Positions 44,641 through 54,255 of a DNA stretch of 64,000 nucleotides are shown here, one piece after another. Within the stretch, counting starts at the first letter, position 1, and each line of letters starts with the position of its first letter. Location of the stretch: NCBI GenBank assembly GCA_002134785.1, contig MBQZ01000011.1, positions 1 through 64,000 on the forward strand, read 5' to 3'. The DNA comes from Crenothrix sp. D3. Its GTDB lineage: Bacteria; Pseudomonadota; Gammaproteobacteria; Methylococcales; Methylomonadaceae. The notes under the pieces were generated by a model. It saw nothing but the letters and a program-made list of their open reading frames with translations. It was not told the origin of the DNA and searched no databases. Made by a program: the position numbers and the translations under genes.

Positions 44641-44727
44641 GCCTCGGTGGCGAAATTGGTAGACGCAAGGGACTTAAAATCCCTCGTTCGTAAGGACGTG
44701 CCGGTTCGACTCCGGCCCGAGGCACCA
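44641..44727 (+). tRNA. tRNA-Leu (anticodon UAA)
   Basis: The 87-base sequence has acceptor stem GCCTCGG/CCGAGGC, D-loop AATTGGTAGACGC, anticodon loop CTTAAAA (anticodon TAA) on stem GGGA/TCCC, and a long variable arm CGTTCGTAAGGACG typical of class II tRNAs. It ends with T-loop GGTTCGACTCC and an encoded ACCA end. It reads UUA codons. Confidence 0.97.
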
Positions 44728-44738
44728 CAAAGAATTCA

Positions 44739-44773
44739 AGAGCTTATACGGTTTTGTATAAGCTCTTTTTTTT
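44739..44773 (+). terminator. Intrinsic terminator after tRNA-Leu
   Basis: AGAGCTTATAC (44739-44749) pairs with GTATAAGCTCT (44756-44766) and is followed at once by a run of eight or more T. It starts 12 bases after the tRNA end. Confidence 0.95.
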
Positions 44774-44984
44774 GCCTGAAATTTTTGAGTTCTTGTTGAA
44801 ATAATCAAAGAAAAATAATCCGTCATTAACCTATCGCTAATAACTAAGCCGTTTTTACCAAAAACAGCACGCTAATTATCGGAAAAATAAACTTACATTA
44901 AAACAAGCTATCACAACTATTAATCGACTGTTGTATAATCAAGGAATACATCACATCAACAACAAAGCAAAAAAGATCTGGGCA

Positions 44985-45893
44985 ATGATTATGCAAAAAA
45001 CCACTATTAACACAACCTTGTCATTGACTAGCTTGGCTATCTCAATTGCACTTGGCGGCTGCGCAACAACTGATCCAAAAGATACTTTTCAGGGCTGGAA
45101 TCAGGGTACACAGTCATTTAATGACACAATTGATAAAGCTGTTTTAAAACCTGTTGCTAAAGGCTATACGGCTGTAACGCCTGATTTCGTTGATGAAGGC
45201 GTGACCAACTTTTTTAGTAACCTTGGTGATATAGGTGTCACTGTTAATGATTTGTTACAATTTAAATTGCTGCAAAGTGGCATGGATTTAAGTCGATTTG
45301 TTATTAATACGACAGCGGGTGTTGCGGGGTTTTTTGACGTAGCCCAATTGGTAGATTTACCTAAACACAATGAAGACTTTGGACAAACATTAGGTGTCTG
45401 GGGTGTTCCAGCAGGTCCTTACTTAGTGCTACCGCTCTTCGGTCCTAGCTCCCCTAGAGATACTGTCGGTCTTGTTGGTGATGCGTTATTAAATCCATTA
45501 ACGTATGTCTCTGCATTTGGCGGCGTTGCAAGTGCGGCAGCCGCAGGTGGTAGGGCTGTGAATATAGCTGACACCCGCGCTGGCTTAATGACCACTGAAA
45601 AAGTAATTAATGAAGGAGCAGTTGATCGTTATGACTTTATTAAAAATGCCTATCAACAACGCCGTGAGTATTTAGTTCATGACGGCAATCCGCCTAGTAA
45701 CGATGACCTAGAGGAAGACAATGCCCCTAGTACCAACAGCCCCTCTAGCAAGACTAATAGCCCAGCATCAGCAAAGCCCACCAACACAACTAATAATACT
45801 GCTACACCCGCAACTAATAATACAAATTCAGCTCCCGCCATCAATAACTCTAAACATATTCTGGAACTGTCTGCACCTGTAGAAAAAAAATAA
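44985..45893 (+). CDS. mlaA: MlaA (VacJ) outer-membrane phospholipid-trafficking lipoprotein
   Basis: The product has a lipoprotein signal (lipobox LGGC) and then the MlaA core: DPKDTFQGWNQGTQSFNDTIDKAVLKPVAKGY, FFSNLGDIGVTVNDLLQ, HNEDFGQTLGVWGVPAGPYL and LPLFGPSSPRDTVG. MlaA sits in the outer membrane and removes misplaced phospholipids from the outer leaflet for the MlaC shuttle. The C-terminal ~70 residues are an Asn/Thr/Pro/Ser-rich low-complexity tail that most MlaA proteins lack. The start is set at ATG 44985; ATG 44991 and a TTG at 44931 are alternatives. No mlaBCDEF genes are nearby. Confidence 0.92.
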   Translation: MIMQKTTINTTLSLTSLAISIALGGCATTDPKDTFQGWNQGTQSFNDTIDKAVLKPVAKGYTAVTPDFVDEGVTNFFSNLGDIGVTVNDLLQFKLLQSGMDLSRFVINTTAGVAGFFDVAQLVDLPKHNEDFGQTLGVWGVPAGPYLVLPLFGPSSPRDTVGLVGDALLNPLTYVSAFGGVASAAAAGGRAVNIADTRAGLMTTEKVINEGAVDRYDFIKNAYQQRREYLVHDGNPPSNDDLEEDNAPSTNSPSSKTNSPASAKPTNTTNNTATPATNNTNSAPAINNSKHILELSAPVEKK

Positions 45894-46261
45894 CACCTTA
45901 TAGTTAATAATCCTTATCCCGATAATTAGAGTGATATAAACTAATAACTCGGAAGAATTTACCCAGAGACCACCCCATTGTACAAAGCGGTTAATAATGG
46001 GGGACGATTTGGGTAGTGGGTCAAACATGTAATTTGGTGTAACTATCAACTCAAAAATCAGCAGAAACTACGCAACCGCTATGCCTTTGGCTTCCCGATC
46101 CGTCCTGATTACTCGTTCGCTACCCAACAAGATGTTACGCAGGCGTTCAGAAAAATCAATGGCTACAGCGAATTCAGAAAACTGTAACTCATTGATTTTA
46201 AAAAATGGGAGCGTAACATCAGTTAACCAGATAAAAACTACGCAATGCGTACCTTAAGCAA
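45894..46261. other. Intergenic region without recognisable gene
   Basis: Between mlaA and the M41-like gene there are 368 bases with stop codons in all frames at short intervals. No clear hairpin with T-run was seen for either convergent gene. TACGCAA recurs (46070 and 46240). Confidence 0.4.
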
Positions 46262-46945
46262 CTAACGAGTGTAGGTGCTATTAATAAACCGAATATGTTT
46301 TTTTGAGTCCGAAAAATGCTTGTCTAGTACCGTCGTCACTTCTGTATAGTCAATGATACTGTTGTTATTTTTCAAAATATGTTCTGCTAGAGCAGTAATT
46401 GCGTACCAATGTGAATAATCATTGATAAAATCAAACGCCGCCAAAAATAGCTCATTCACTTTCTCTTTCTGTTGCTGCTCATTGGGAACAAAGCACTGAA
46501 GATAGTCATTAACAACTTCCAGATCAGATGCACCACCATAGTTGTGTAGTACATTCAGCGGCACTAGAAGCGGGCTAATCAGTTCATTATCGCGATGTGC
46601 AACATAGTGTGCTTCCGCTAACGACCCGACTAATAAATTGGTAATATCGGCTTCAAAGGCTTGTTGATAAACGTGTTTTTGTTCGATAAAACTTTGATTA
46701 TTAGCTTGTTCAACTGAAACAGGTAAGGTATGAATCAAGCGACCGCCTTCTATTTTGGTCATGCAATTATCATGGTTGCATGAACAATTTTTCATAATAA
46801 TCTGAAAAAAAACAGGGGGGAGCTGTTTTTGTTTATTGCCAAAATAAACTGCTGCTGCGTGCCCCGCCTCATGAATAGCAGTTTTTTTGCTGAGTTCAAT
46901 ACAATCGATAGCATCAAAGTCGTTAGGTGTATGTTTACGTTTCAT
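46262..46945 (-). CDS. Free-standing M41-like (FtsH peptidase-type) metalloprotease domain
   Basis: From ATG 46945 (GAGGTCACC before it) the product has 227 residues. KTAIHEAGHAAAVYF contains the HEAGH zinc site of the FtsH peptidase family, and LLVGSLAEAHYVAHRD and YGGASDLEVVNDYL follow, matching the FtsH order in which a GGxASxD-like segment supplies the third zinc ligand. There is no AAA ATPase or transmembrane part. Such standalone M41-like proteins are poorly described. CSCNHDNC (~57-64 of this start) may bind metal. It is a single gene; the substrate is unknown. Confidence 0.7.
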   Translation of the reverse strand: MKRKHTPNDFDAIDCIELSKKTAIHEAGHAAAVYFGNKQKQLPPVFFQIIMKNCSCNHDNCMTKIEGGRLIHTLPVSVEQANNQSFIEQKHVYQQAFEADITNLLVGSLAEAHYVAHRDNELISPLLVPLNVLHNYGGASDLEVVNDYLQCFVPNEQQQKEKVNELFLAAFDFINDYSHWYAITALAEHILKNNNSIIDYTEVTTVLDKHFSDSKKHIRFINSTYTR

Positions 46946-47605
46946 GGTGACCTCGGCGTTGAAAAAATGCAAATCAGCATGACCCGCTCGCATTTAGAAA
47001 AAAATATGTGATTACAGTCAGTACAACCCACCAAGAGTTAGTGAAAAAAGTTCCGTCCTACCGTCACTATTCTTGCTTAAGAAGGTAGAAAGAGCAATAA
47101 CTCAGAATGGTGTATTAATAGATAGAAAATGGATACTAAAAATATCTAATTTATAAAATGGATACTATAAATATCCGATTATACAGATAATGGCATTAAA
47201 GTGAATACTAAAAATACCCAATACTGCAAATATCCAATACTACGTTTATAACGTAAAAATCACCTTATGCAACGCGATGAGATGCACCATATAAAAATAT
47301 GACTTTCCGAGGAGGAAAATGGTGTTTCACGAGCCACAGTATCTTAGCTATTCTTAAATTACTGATGAAATGTGGTAAATTGCCGCGTGTCAGATTGTCG
47401 CAGTAGCTAAACATAATAATGTACGCTAATCATAAGATGTGCTGAGATCGTTTGTGGTGATGCGCGGTCTATCATCCGCGCATTTTATAGTGCTATTCAC
47501 TCAGGATAGGTTTTTATTGAAAACCTACCCTCAATCTTCTATGCTCAGTGGCTTTAGTTTCAATCAGAAACCAAAACGCCCTAAATTACACCCATAGGAG
47601 ACTGT
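46946..47605. other. AT-rich intergenic region upstream of pntA with short direct repeats and hairpins
   Basis: No gene is supported in these 660 bases. ATGGATACTAAAAATATC (47129-47146) recurs as ATGGATACTATAAATATC (47158-47175), GTGAATACTAAAAATACC (47201-47218) and in part at 47221-47235. ATGCGCGG/CCGCGCAT (47460-47467 with 47476-47483, then TTTTATAG) and TAGGTTTT/AAAACCTA (47507-47514 with 47520-47527) are hairpins. The first could end a small transcript; the pntA promoter was not identified. Confidence 0.5.
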
Positions 47606-49141
47606 ATGAAGATTGGTATCCCAAAAGAAATTCACCAAGGTGAAAAACGTGTTGCGACAACGCCCGACGCTGCCGCACAAATTATGAAGTTAGGCTTTAC
47701 TGTTTGCATAGAAAGCGGCGCGGGGTTAAACGCTGATATTTCTGATGCGGCTTATCAAGCGGTCGGCGTGGAAGTGGTCGCCGATGCAGCAACTCTGTGG
47801 CGTGAAGCAGATATAGTCATGAAAGTTCGCGCTCCAGAGCCGCAAGAAGTTGATTTAATGTCCAATGGTGGACGACTGATTAGTTTCATTTGGCCTGCAC
47901 AACAGCCCGAATTAATGGACAAGTTAGCCGCGAAGTCTGCCACTGTATTGGCAATGGACAGCGTGCCGCGAATGTCACGAGCGCAAAAATGTGACGCGCT
48001 GAGTTCAATGGCAAATATCGCAGGTTATCGCGCTATTATCGAAGCGGCACAGCATTTTGGACGCTTTTTCACAGGACAAATCACAGCAGCAGGTAAAATA
48101 CCACCCGCTAAAGTATTAGTCATCGGCGCAGGGGTTGCAGGTTTGGCGGCAATCGGTACAGCCAAAGGTATGGGCGCGATTGTGCGTTCATTCGATACCC
48201 GTCCCGAAGTTAAAGAACAAATCGAAAGCATGGACGCGGAATTTTTAATGCTGGACTTCAAAGAAGAAGGCGGCGGCACAGGCGGTTATGCTAAAACCAT
48301 GTCGCCTGAATTTATCGCCGCTGAAATGGCGTTATTTGCGGAACAAGCTAAAGAAGTCGATATTATCGTCACCACCGCGTTAATTCCGGGTCGTCCCGCG
48401 CCGAAACTCATCACTGCTGACATGGTAGCTTCCATGCGAGCGGGTAGCGTGATTGTCGATTTAGCCGCTGAACAAGGTGGTAACTGTGAGCTTACTGAAA
48501 AAGATGCTGTGGTTATTAAACACGGCGTGACTATTATCGGTTATAGCAATTTACCCAGCCGTTTAGCCAATCAATCCAGCCAACTCTACTCCACCAACTT
48601 ACGCCATTTACTCACTGAACTGTGTCCGAAAAAAGACGGCGTAATTAATGTCAATATGGAAGACGAAGTGATACGCGGCACAACGGTGATTAAAGAAGGC
48701 AAAATCACTTGGCCACCACCGCCACCGACTTTATCCGCCGCCCCTGCAAAGGCAACTGCAACCGTTGCCGCTGCTGTCGATCATGTGTCAGTCGCTAAAC
48801 ATCCGTTTAAAGAACTGTTACCGCTGCTGATAGCGGGTTTAGTATTATTCAGCGTTGGTGCAGTCGCACCCGAATCATTCATGGCGCATTTCACCGTGTT
48901 TGTCTTAGCCTGTTTTGTTGGCTATCAAGTAATCTGGAATGTCTCGCCTTCTCTGCATACTCCGTTAATGAGCGTCACTAATGCGATTAGCGGCATTATT
49001 GTCATTGGCGCGTTAGTACAGATTTCCGCACCCGATACCACCGTTAGGGTATTGGCAGGACTTGCCACGCTTATTGCCTCTATCAATATTGCAGGTGGCT
49101 TTTTAGTCACTCGTCGTATGTTAGAAATGTTTAGAAAATAA
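47606..49141 (+). CDS. pntA: NAD(P) transhydrogenase subunit alpha
   Basis: The 511-residue protein matches full-length proteobacterial PntA. The N-terminal dI domain resembles alanine dehydrogenase ([21 protein letters not shown] start, [20 protein letters not shown]ossmann site, RPAPKLIT), then a Pro/Ala linker and three to four C-terminal transmembrane helices (~400-505). With PntB it couples proton entry to hydride transfer from NADH to NADP+, giving NADPH for biosynthesis, which is important in RuMP methylotrophs. A GGAGA ribosome site lies 7 bases before ATG. pntB follows 12 bp downstream. Confidence 0.97.
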   Translation: MKIGIPKEIHQGEKRVATTPDAAAQIMKLGFTVCIESGAGLNADISDAAYQAVGVEVVADAATLWREADIVMKVRAPEPQEVDLMSNGGRLISFIWPAQQPELMDKLAAKSATVLAMDSVPRMSRAQKCDALSSMANIAGYRAIIEAAQHFGRFFTGQITAAGKIPPAKVLVIGAGVAGLAAIGTAKGMGAIVRSFDTRPEVKEQIESMDAEFLMLDFKEEGGGTGGYAKTMSPEFIAAEMALFAEQAKEVDIIVTTALIPGRPAPKLITADMVASMRAGSVIVDLAAEQGGNCELTEKDAVVIKHGVTIIGYSNLPSRLANQSSQLYSTNLRHLLTELCPKKDGVINVNMEDEVIRGTTVIKEGKITWPPPPPTLSAAPAKATATVAAAVDHVSVAKHPFKELLPLLIAGLVLFSVGAVAPESFMAHFTVFVLACFVGYQVIWNVSPSLHTPLMSVTNAISGIIVIGALVQISAPDTTVRVLAGLATLIASINIAGGFLVTRRMLEMFRK

Positions 49142-49153
49142 TCGGAGAATACG

Positions 49154-50548
49154 ATGACACACAGTTTAGTTGCGATGTCTTACATCGTTGCCACCATTTT
49201 ATTTATTTTAAGTTTAAGTGGCTTAAGCAATCAGGAAACCGCCAGAAAAGGTAATTATTACGGTATGTTAGGCATGGCAATTGCCATTATTGCCACCACC
49301 TTAAGCGCGTCTGTTACCTCTTACACCATCTTAATAGTTGCAATTTTAATCGGTGGTTCGATTGGTGTTAGAGCAGCCTCAAAAGTTGCCATGACTCAAA
49401 TGCCTGAATTAGTCGCTATCATGCACAGCTTAGTTGGTATGGCAGCCGTGCTAGTTGGTTACGCTAATTTCATGGACAACACTATTGTTATTGAAGGCGT
49501 AGAAAGAACCATCCACGAATTGGAAATTTACCTCGGCATCTTAATTGGTGCGGTTACATTCTCAGGTTCAGTGATTGCTTTTTGCAAACTCAGCGAAAGA
49601 ATCAGCGGCAAACCGTTATTATTGCCCGCACGGCATTGGTTTAACTTAGGTCTATTAATCAGCTCTATTGTATTAGGTTGGATGTTCTTACACGCTCTGG
49701 AAACAGGCGGCAGCCCATTAATCCCACTCGCAATGATGACCGTGATTGCCTTGATTTTTGGTGTCCACATGGTAATGGCAATCGGCGGCGCGGATATGCC
49801 CGTCGTGGTTTCCATGCTCAACAGCTATTCAGGTTGGGCAGCGGCAGCAACAGGTTTCATGCTTAACAACGACTTATTAATCGTCACTGGCGCGTTAGTT
49901 GGTAGCAGTGGTGCAATTCTGAGTTACATCATGTGCCGCGCCATGAATCGCCATTTCTTAAGCGTCATCGCAGGTGGTTTTGGTACTGCCTCAGGTGGTG
50001 AAGCCGCAGCCATTGAAGGCGAAGTGCAACCAATAGAAGCCGAAGAAACCGCGCAGTTATTATTAGCCGCAAAAAATATCATCATCATTCCTGGTTATGG
50101 CATGGCAGTCGCCCAAGCTCAGCACACGGTCTATGAAATCACCAAACTGCTACGCGATAAAGGCAAAAAAGTCGGCTTCGGTATTCACCCCGTCGCAGGT
50201 CGTATGCCCGGCCACATGAACGTATTATTAGCAGAAGCCAAAGTCCCTTATGACATCGTGTTTGAAATGGATGAAATTAACGAAGACTGGGGCAAAGTCG
50301 ATGTCTCCATCGTCATCGGCGCGAATGACATCGTAAATCCATCGGCAATCACCGACCCCAACAGCCCCATTGCAGGTATGCCTGTATTGGAATGCTGGAA
50401 AGGTGAAACCACGATTGTGCTAAAACGCAGTATGGCTTCAGGTTATGCAGGCGTGGGTAATCCGTTGTTTGTGATGGAGAACACGCGGATGTTATTTGGT
50501 GATGCTAATGTTACAATGCAGGCGGTGTTGAAGGCGTTGCGGGGGTAA
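49154..50548 (+). CDS. pntB: NAD(P) transhydrogenase subunit beta
   Basis: The 464-residue protein has about eight transmembrane helices in the first 265 residues (dII). The dIII NADP(H)-binding domain follows: [52 protein letters not shown] and [16 protein letters not shown] are the classical PntB motifs. It forms the membrane proton channel and NADP site with PntA. The start follows CGGAGAATACG. Confidence 0.97.
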   Translation: MTHSLVAMSYIVATILFILSLSGLSNQETARKGNYYGMLGMAIAIIATTLSASVTSYTILIVAILIGGSIGVRAASKVAMTQMPELVAIMHSLVGMAAVLVGYANFMDNTIVIEGVERTIHELEIYLGILIGAVTFSGSVIAFCKLSERISGKPLLLPARHWFNLGLLISSIVLGWMFLHALETGGSPLIPLAMMTVIALIFGVHMVMAIGGADMPVVVSMLNSYSGWAAAATGFMLNNDLLIVTGALVGSSGAILSYIMCRAMNRHFLSVIAGGFGTASGGEAAAIEGEVQPIEAEETAQLLLAAKNIIIIPGYGMAVAQAQHTVYEITKLLRDKGKKVGFGIHPVAGRMPGHMNVLLAEAKVPYDIVFEMDEINEDWGKVDVSIVIGANDIVNPSAITDPNSPIAGMPVLECWKGETTIVLKRSMASGYAGVGNPLFVMENTRMLFGDANVTMQAVLKALRG

Positions 50549-50679
50549 GTTTCTCTTCCACGAAAAACACGAAAGGCAAGAACATAGGATGGGCTGACGC
50601 AAGGAAGCCCATCTTTCGCGATTGATAGGCTTCGTACCTCAGCAGCTTATCCTACCACTATTAAAGAAATACTTCTGTC

Positions 50680-51456
50680 ATGACTCGAATTTTCCGTTAC
50701 GCCTCTAACAGCTGTCAACCACTCTCTCAAAATGAACAACACTCGTTTGCTATGGATCATGCTTTACGATTGTACACCGCAAACGCCATTTATAGTTTTA
50801 TCCCCAAAAATGCTTGTTCGACTATGCGTCTTTCTTTGGCATTGGCAAATGGTTGTATTCGGGATAAGAAAGATTTTAATTGGATTCATGCAAATAACGC
50901 TACCTTCAGAACAGATTTAGCCAGTGTGCAACTAGCCGCTTACACTTTTGTTATTTTACGTTGTCCTTATGCTAGATTAGTGAGTGTGTATCTTAGTAAT
51001 ATTGTTAAAAAATATGGACAATATTCAGTGACTAGTCATCCAACTAGTTTTGATTATTTTGTACGAGAATTGCAAAACAACGATTTTAGATATTCAGATA
51101 TACACTGGCGACCACAAGTCGATTTTCTGCTGTATGACCAATATGATGATTATTTTTCCTTGGAAGAATTTAGTCACGCAGCTAAGTATCTAAGAGGTAA
51201 AATTAATTTATCTATCGTTGATGCACGAAATTTAACTAAACATGGAATGGATAGATTCACTCTGATGGGTGAGAGTGGTGAATATGCTTATCACTCTGCT
51301 TTTTCTATTATGCAATTGCAGTATGCAGGGCAATGCCCTTCTCCATTGGCATTGTATACCGATGAATTAATTGCGATTGTCAAAGATTGTTACCGTGCTG
51401 ATATTGAGTTATATAAATCGATATTTGGATCAAAAAAATTGATGTTTAACCCGTAA
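50680..51456 (+). CDS. Sulfotransferase family 2-like protein
   Basis: This 258-residue protein has the PAPS-binding 5'-phosphosulfate loop-like FIPKNACSTMRLSLALANG near residue 40 and the 3'-phosphate motif VILRCPYARLVSVYLSNIV (~90-108). These are the two hallmarks of carbohydrate sulfotransferases of the family that includes HNK-1/chondroitin types. HWRPQVDFLL fits the typical downstream part. It would transfer sulfate from PAPS to a glycan or other surface molecule. No glycan-synthesis genes surround it; it stands alone between pntB and a repeat cluster and may have been acquired singly. Confidence 0.75.
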   Translation: MTRIFRYASNSCQPLSQNEQHSFAMDHALRLYTANAIYSFIPKNACSTMRLSLALANGCIRDKKDFNWIHANNATFRTDLASVQLAAYTFVILRCPYARLVSVYLSNIVKKYGQYSVTSHPTSFDYFVRELQNNDFRYSDIHWRPQVDFLLYDQYDDYFSLEEFSHAAKYLRGKINLSIVDARNLTKHGMDRFTLMGESGEYAYHSAFSIMQLQYAGQCPSPLALYTDELIAIVKDCYRADIELYKSIFGSKKLMFNP

Positions 51457-51716
51457 GGCGTATTAGCGATAGCGCAATACCGCTATTGCCTATTGCGCCC
51501 TTGTATTATAGCCCTGTAGGGTGGGCAAACGGCTCTATCGTTTGCCCACGCTGAATTGGCATAATCGGTGGGCAAGCAAAAAGACGCTTGCCCACCCTAC
51601 CTGACCGAAGCGCGACGGGGTATGTTACCCCGTCGCAACGTTTTGATTGTGAGGTTGCGCTGAACATCATCATGCCAGAATTCAAACATTTGGGGCGGGT
51701 TGAATAACCCGCCCCG
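51457..51716. repeat. Row of palindromic repeats
   Basis: A degenerate REP (51459-51503) resembles the one next to the RAYT gene. Perfect hairpins follow: GTGGGCAAACG/CGTTTGCCCAC (51521-51549), a related GGTGGGCAAGC/GCTTGCCCACC pair (~51567-51596), GCGACGGGGTA/TACCCCGTCGC (51612-51636) and GGGGCGGGTT/AACCCGCCCC (51692-51715). None has a T-run. Five different palindrome types in 260 bases suggest a landing site for such elements. Confidence 0.8.
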
Positions 51717-51805
51717 CATCAGTCTTGGGATAGATGGCAAAGCAATCAAGAAGAAACTAAAAAGGAATAATTGAATTATTCAAATTAATTTTACTCTGAC
51801 CCTAT

Positions 51806-52276
51806 ATGTCGAAAATTCGCTTTATTATTAAAAGATTATCTAATCCGCGTGTTAGAAGACGTTTAAAAATTGGACTGTCTCTCTACGGTTGCATCATTCT
51901 ACTTTGCTTAGTATTTAAGATCGCCTATGACATCGGTTACTTTAATGCAGAGGCATTAAAACAAGAAAAAAACGCACAATTACCCACGACTAATCCCGTA
52001 CTCACTACAGAAAAAGCCAAACAAATTGTTGCAGCTGCATTAAAAGAAGACCCCAGTAATCCGCAAACACTTGTTATCCAATTGATAGATAGTAATCCGC
52101 ATTTTGCCATTATTATGATTGAAAAAAATAAAATAAAACAAATCGCTTATATTATCGATATGCGTTTATTTTTTATCGGCAATTTATTTAATGCCGAAGG
52201 CTATAATCTAACCGAAGGCATGGAAAATCAATATGATCTTAAGCGTGAAAATTATAATAGTGGCGCAGTAAAATGA
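51806..52276 (+). CDS. Small single-pass membrane protein of unknown function
   Basis: The 156-residue product has a strongly basic N-terminus (RLSNPRVRRRLKIG), one transmembrane helix (~24-44, SLYGCIILLCLVFKIAYDIGY) and a polar remainder. That part has KAKQIVAAALKEDPSNPQTL followed by beta-rich stretches that could form a small periplasmic domain. I do not recognise a family. It lies 120 bp before the Septu-like pair on the same strand but is separated by a palindrome (around 52287-52325), so operon membership is doubtful. Confidence 0.6.
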   Translation: MSKIRFIIKRLSNPRVRRRLKIGLSLYGCIILLCLVFKIAYDIGYFNAEALKQEKNAQLPTTNPVLTTEKAKQIVAAALKEDPSNPQTLVIQLIDSNPHFAIIMIEKNKIKQIAYIIDMRLFFIGNLFNAEGYNLTEGMENQYDLKRENYNSGAVK

Positions 52277-52396
52277 TACAGTCATCAGCGTAGGTTGAGT
52301 TGCCGCTTTTTGGCAACCCAAACTACAAACAGTCGCGATTGATGGGCTTCGCACATCAGCCAATCCGATGAACGTCAATACTTTTCGATAATAACT

Positions 52397-53560
52397 ATGT
52401 ACCTTGAAAAAATAAACATTACCGAATTTCGCGTATTAAAAGATATTGAAATTAGTTTTCAAACACCTGTGCCTGAACAAACGGAAGGTACAGAGACGGG
52501 GAATGTCATTAACGTTATTGCGGGGGTGAATGGTTGCGGTAAAACCAGTTTGTTGGATGCTATTTTTGATAATTTTAAAGACCAACAATGTAGTTCCAAT
52601 GCACGCTCAAATATCTCAATTTTCCTCCCTGAATTTCATTTCTTTTCCAGATACGGTTTTGACCAAATTGGTTTTTTTAGAATAGTTGAACAGTTAATCG
52701 AAATAAACACAGAAAAACTCCCACCTTATGACGCACCACGAATTATTTATTTACCCTCACAGCAAAGTTTTTCATATCAACCTATTTCACAATTAAGCGT
52801 TCGTTATCAATTCAGTGAAAAAATAAATACTGCCGCTATTTTGGGAAATGCCGAATTTTACATAAAGGAATACATTATTAGTCATGAACGGGCGAGTTTT
52901 GAGCCAAATCCCGATAAACGCACAAAACAAGCTGTTGATTCGTTTAATGCCAAGTTTTTAGATGCCCAATTATTAACGCAATTATCGGGTTTATCCAAAG
53001 AACAGTTTAATCGTCCTGTTTTTACCAACGTAGCCAACCAGCAGGTTACTATTGAACAATTAAGTGATGGTGAAAAACAGCTTTATGCGCGAGTGATTGC
53101 CTTAATGCTGATTGAACCACGAAACTCGATTATTCTGATTGATGAACCAGAAATTGCTTTACACCCTGCTTGGCAACAAAAAATCATGCAAATATACGCA
53201 CAGATTGGCAAAAATAATCAATTTATCGTCGCCACGCATTCACCGCAAATTTTAAGTAGCGTTCCCTATCAAAATTGCATTTTATTAACTAAACAAAACG
53301 GCAAAATACAAGCACTGCATTTACAGCATCCACCTTCTGGCATTGATATAAATTCCATTTTGTCTGAAATCATGGGCGCAGAGCCTAGACCGAAAGAACT
53401 GCTTGATTTGTACACCCAATACAGACAGTTTGTTGAAGATAGACAAGAAAATAGCGAAGCCGCAAAAGCCATTAAAGCGCGATTATTGAGCCAAGAAAGT
53501 GAGCATTCGGAATTTATGCAGGAAATGGCATTTTTAACAGAATTACGGGATTCTGCATGA
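52397..53560 (+). CDS. PtuA-like AAA ATPase of a Septu-type defence pair
   Basis: This 387-residue ABC/SMC-like ATPase has an N-terminal MYLEKINITEFRVLKDIEI strand, Walker A AGVNGCGKTSLL (~42-53), and signature QLSDGEKQLYARVIALML (~221-238). Walker B SIILIDEPEIALHPAWQQ (~244-261) and switch His in FIVATHSPQILS follow. This is the AAA_21/OLD-like type used in PtuA. The stop overlaps the start of an HNH nuclease gene (ATGA), the two-gene arrangement of Septu. Septu pairs form ATPase-nuclease complexes in which the ATPase restrains the nuclease until infection. No reverse transcriptase is nearby, so it is not a retron version. Confidence 0.85.
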   Translation: MYLEKINITEFRVLKDIEISFQTPVPEQTEGTETGNVINVIAGVNGCGKTSLLDAIFDNFKDQQCSSNARSNISIFLPEFHFFSRYGFDQIGFFRIVEQLIEINTEKLPPYDAPRIIYLPSQQSFSYQPISQLSVRYQFSEKINTAAILGNAEFYIKEYIISHERASFEPNPDKRTKQAVDSFNAKFLDAQLLTQLSGLSKEQFNRPVFTNVANQQVTIEQLSDGEKQLYARVIALMLIEPRNSIILIDEPEIALHPAWQQKIMQIYAQIGKNNQFIVATHSPQILSSVPYQNCILLTKQNGKIQALHLQHPPSGIDINSILSEIMGAEPRPKELLDLYTQYRQFVEDRQENSEAAKAIKARLLSQESEHSEFMQEMAFLTELRDSA

Positions 53561-54195
53561 GATATATCAAAAAAAATAGCTCGCCCGATTTTTTTGAACA
53601 AGAAAAACAGCAATTAAATAATAATGCCGCATGGGATGAATTGCATTGCAAAACACAATTGCGTTTGCATTTAATCGCAGAACAACAAACCCTATGCGCT
53701 TATTGTGAGCGCGGAATTGAAGAAACAAATACCCATATTGAACATATAGTCGAACAATCCAATAAGTCAGAATTGCGTTTTGATTATCAGAATTTAATCG
53801 CCTCTTGCAATGGCGATTTGTGTAATCCAGAAGCTAAAGAAAATTTTCGTCCTGAAGACATACATTCTTGCGGACATAAAAAAGGCAGTGGCACTGATAG
53901 TAATCTTTTTTTAAATCCAGTTGCTGTGCAGGATATTGGCGAATATTTTTCATATCACAAAGAAATTTGTTCTATTATTGCCAGTGAAAAAGATAGCAAT
54001 AAGGCGAATTACACCATCCAATTACTTAATTTAGATAATCCTAGGCTGAATAACGAACGTCATCACGCGCGGACTGCTTTGGCTAAAGTAGTAAAAACTA
54101 TGCCAAATGCTAAACAAAAAATCAGTCAATTACTGGCAAAAGAACGAGCGTTTATTTCTTTTCTTCGGTTTTATTACGCTGCATTCTTTCCTTAA
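53557..54195 (+). CDS. PtuB-like HNH endonuclease (TIGR02646-like)
   Basis: The 212-residue protein begins MRYIKKNSSPDFFEQEK, much like the family of HNH nucleases found in Septu and some retron systems. The HNH/zinc core is LCAYCERGI (47-50), HIEHIVEQS (H60, H63), the NLIASCNG Asn, and the second Cys set including SCGHKKG (105-107). The cleaved nucleic acid is not known from sequence; relatives cut DNA or tRNA. It is translationally coupled to the ATPase gene. Confidence 0.85.
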   Translation: MRYIKKNSSPDFFEQEKQQLNNNAAWDELHCKTQLRLHLIAEQQTLCAYCERGIEETNTHIEHIVEQSNKSELRFDYQNLIASCNGDLCNPEAKENFRPEDIHSCGHKKGSGTDSNLFLNPVAVQDIGEYFSYHKEICSIIASEKDSNKANYTIQLLNLDNPRLNNERHHARTALAKVVKTMPNAKQKISQLLAKERAFISFLRFYYAAFFP

Positions 54196-54255
54196 ATGAA
54201 TGCGGGGCAAAGTAAATATTTATTTTATAGTCAACAACATTACAAAGAGAAAAAA

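Noticed and set aside
44641..44727. tRNA-Leu as an attachment site for an island
   Set aside because: No integrase lies nearby and no direct repeat of the tRNA 3' end was seen in the following sequence.
47303..47400. Remnant of a helix-turn-helix gene (reading EENGVSRATVS in one frame)
   Set aside because: Only about 12 residues resemble a regulator, with stops on both sides; too short to support.
52397..54195. Retron of the Ec78 type
   Set aside because: The ATPase and HNH fit, but there is no reverse transcriptase gene or msr-msd-like region in the flanks.
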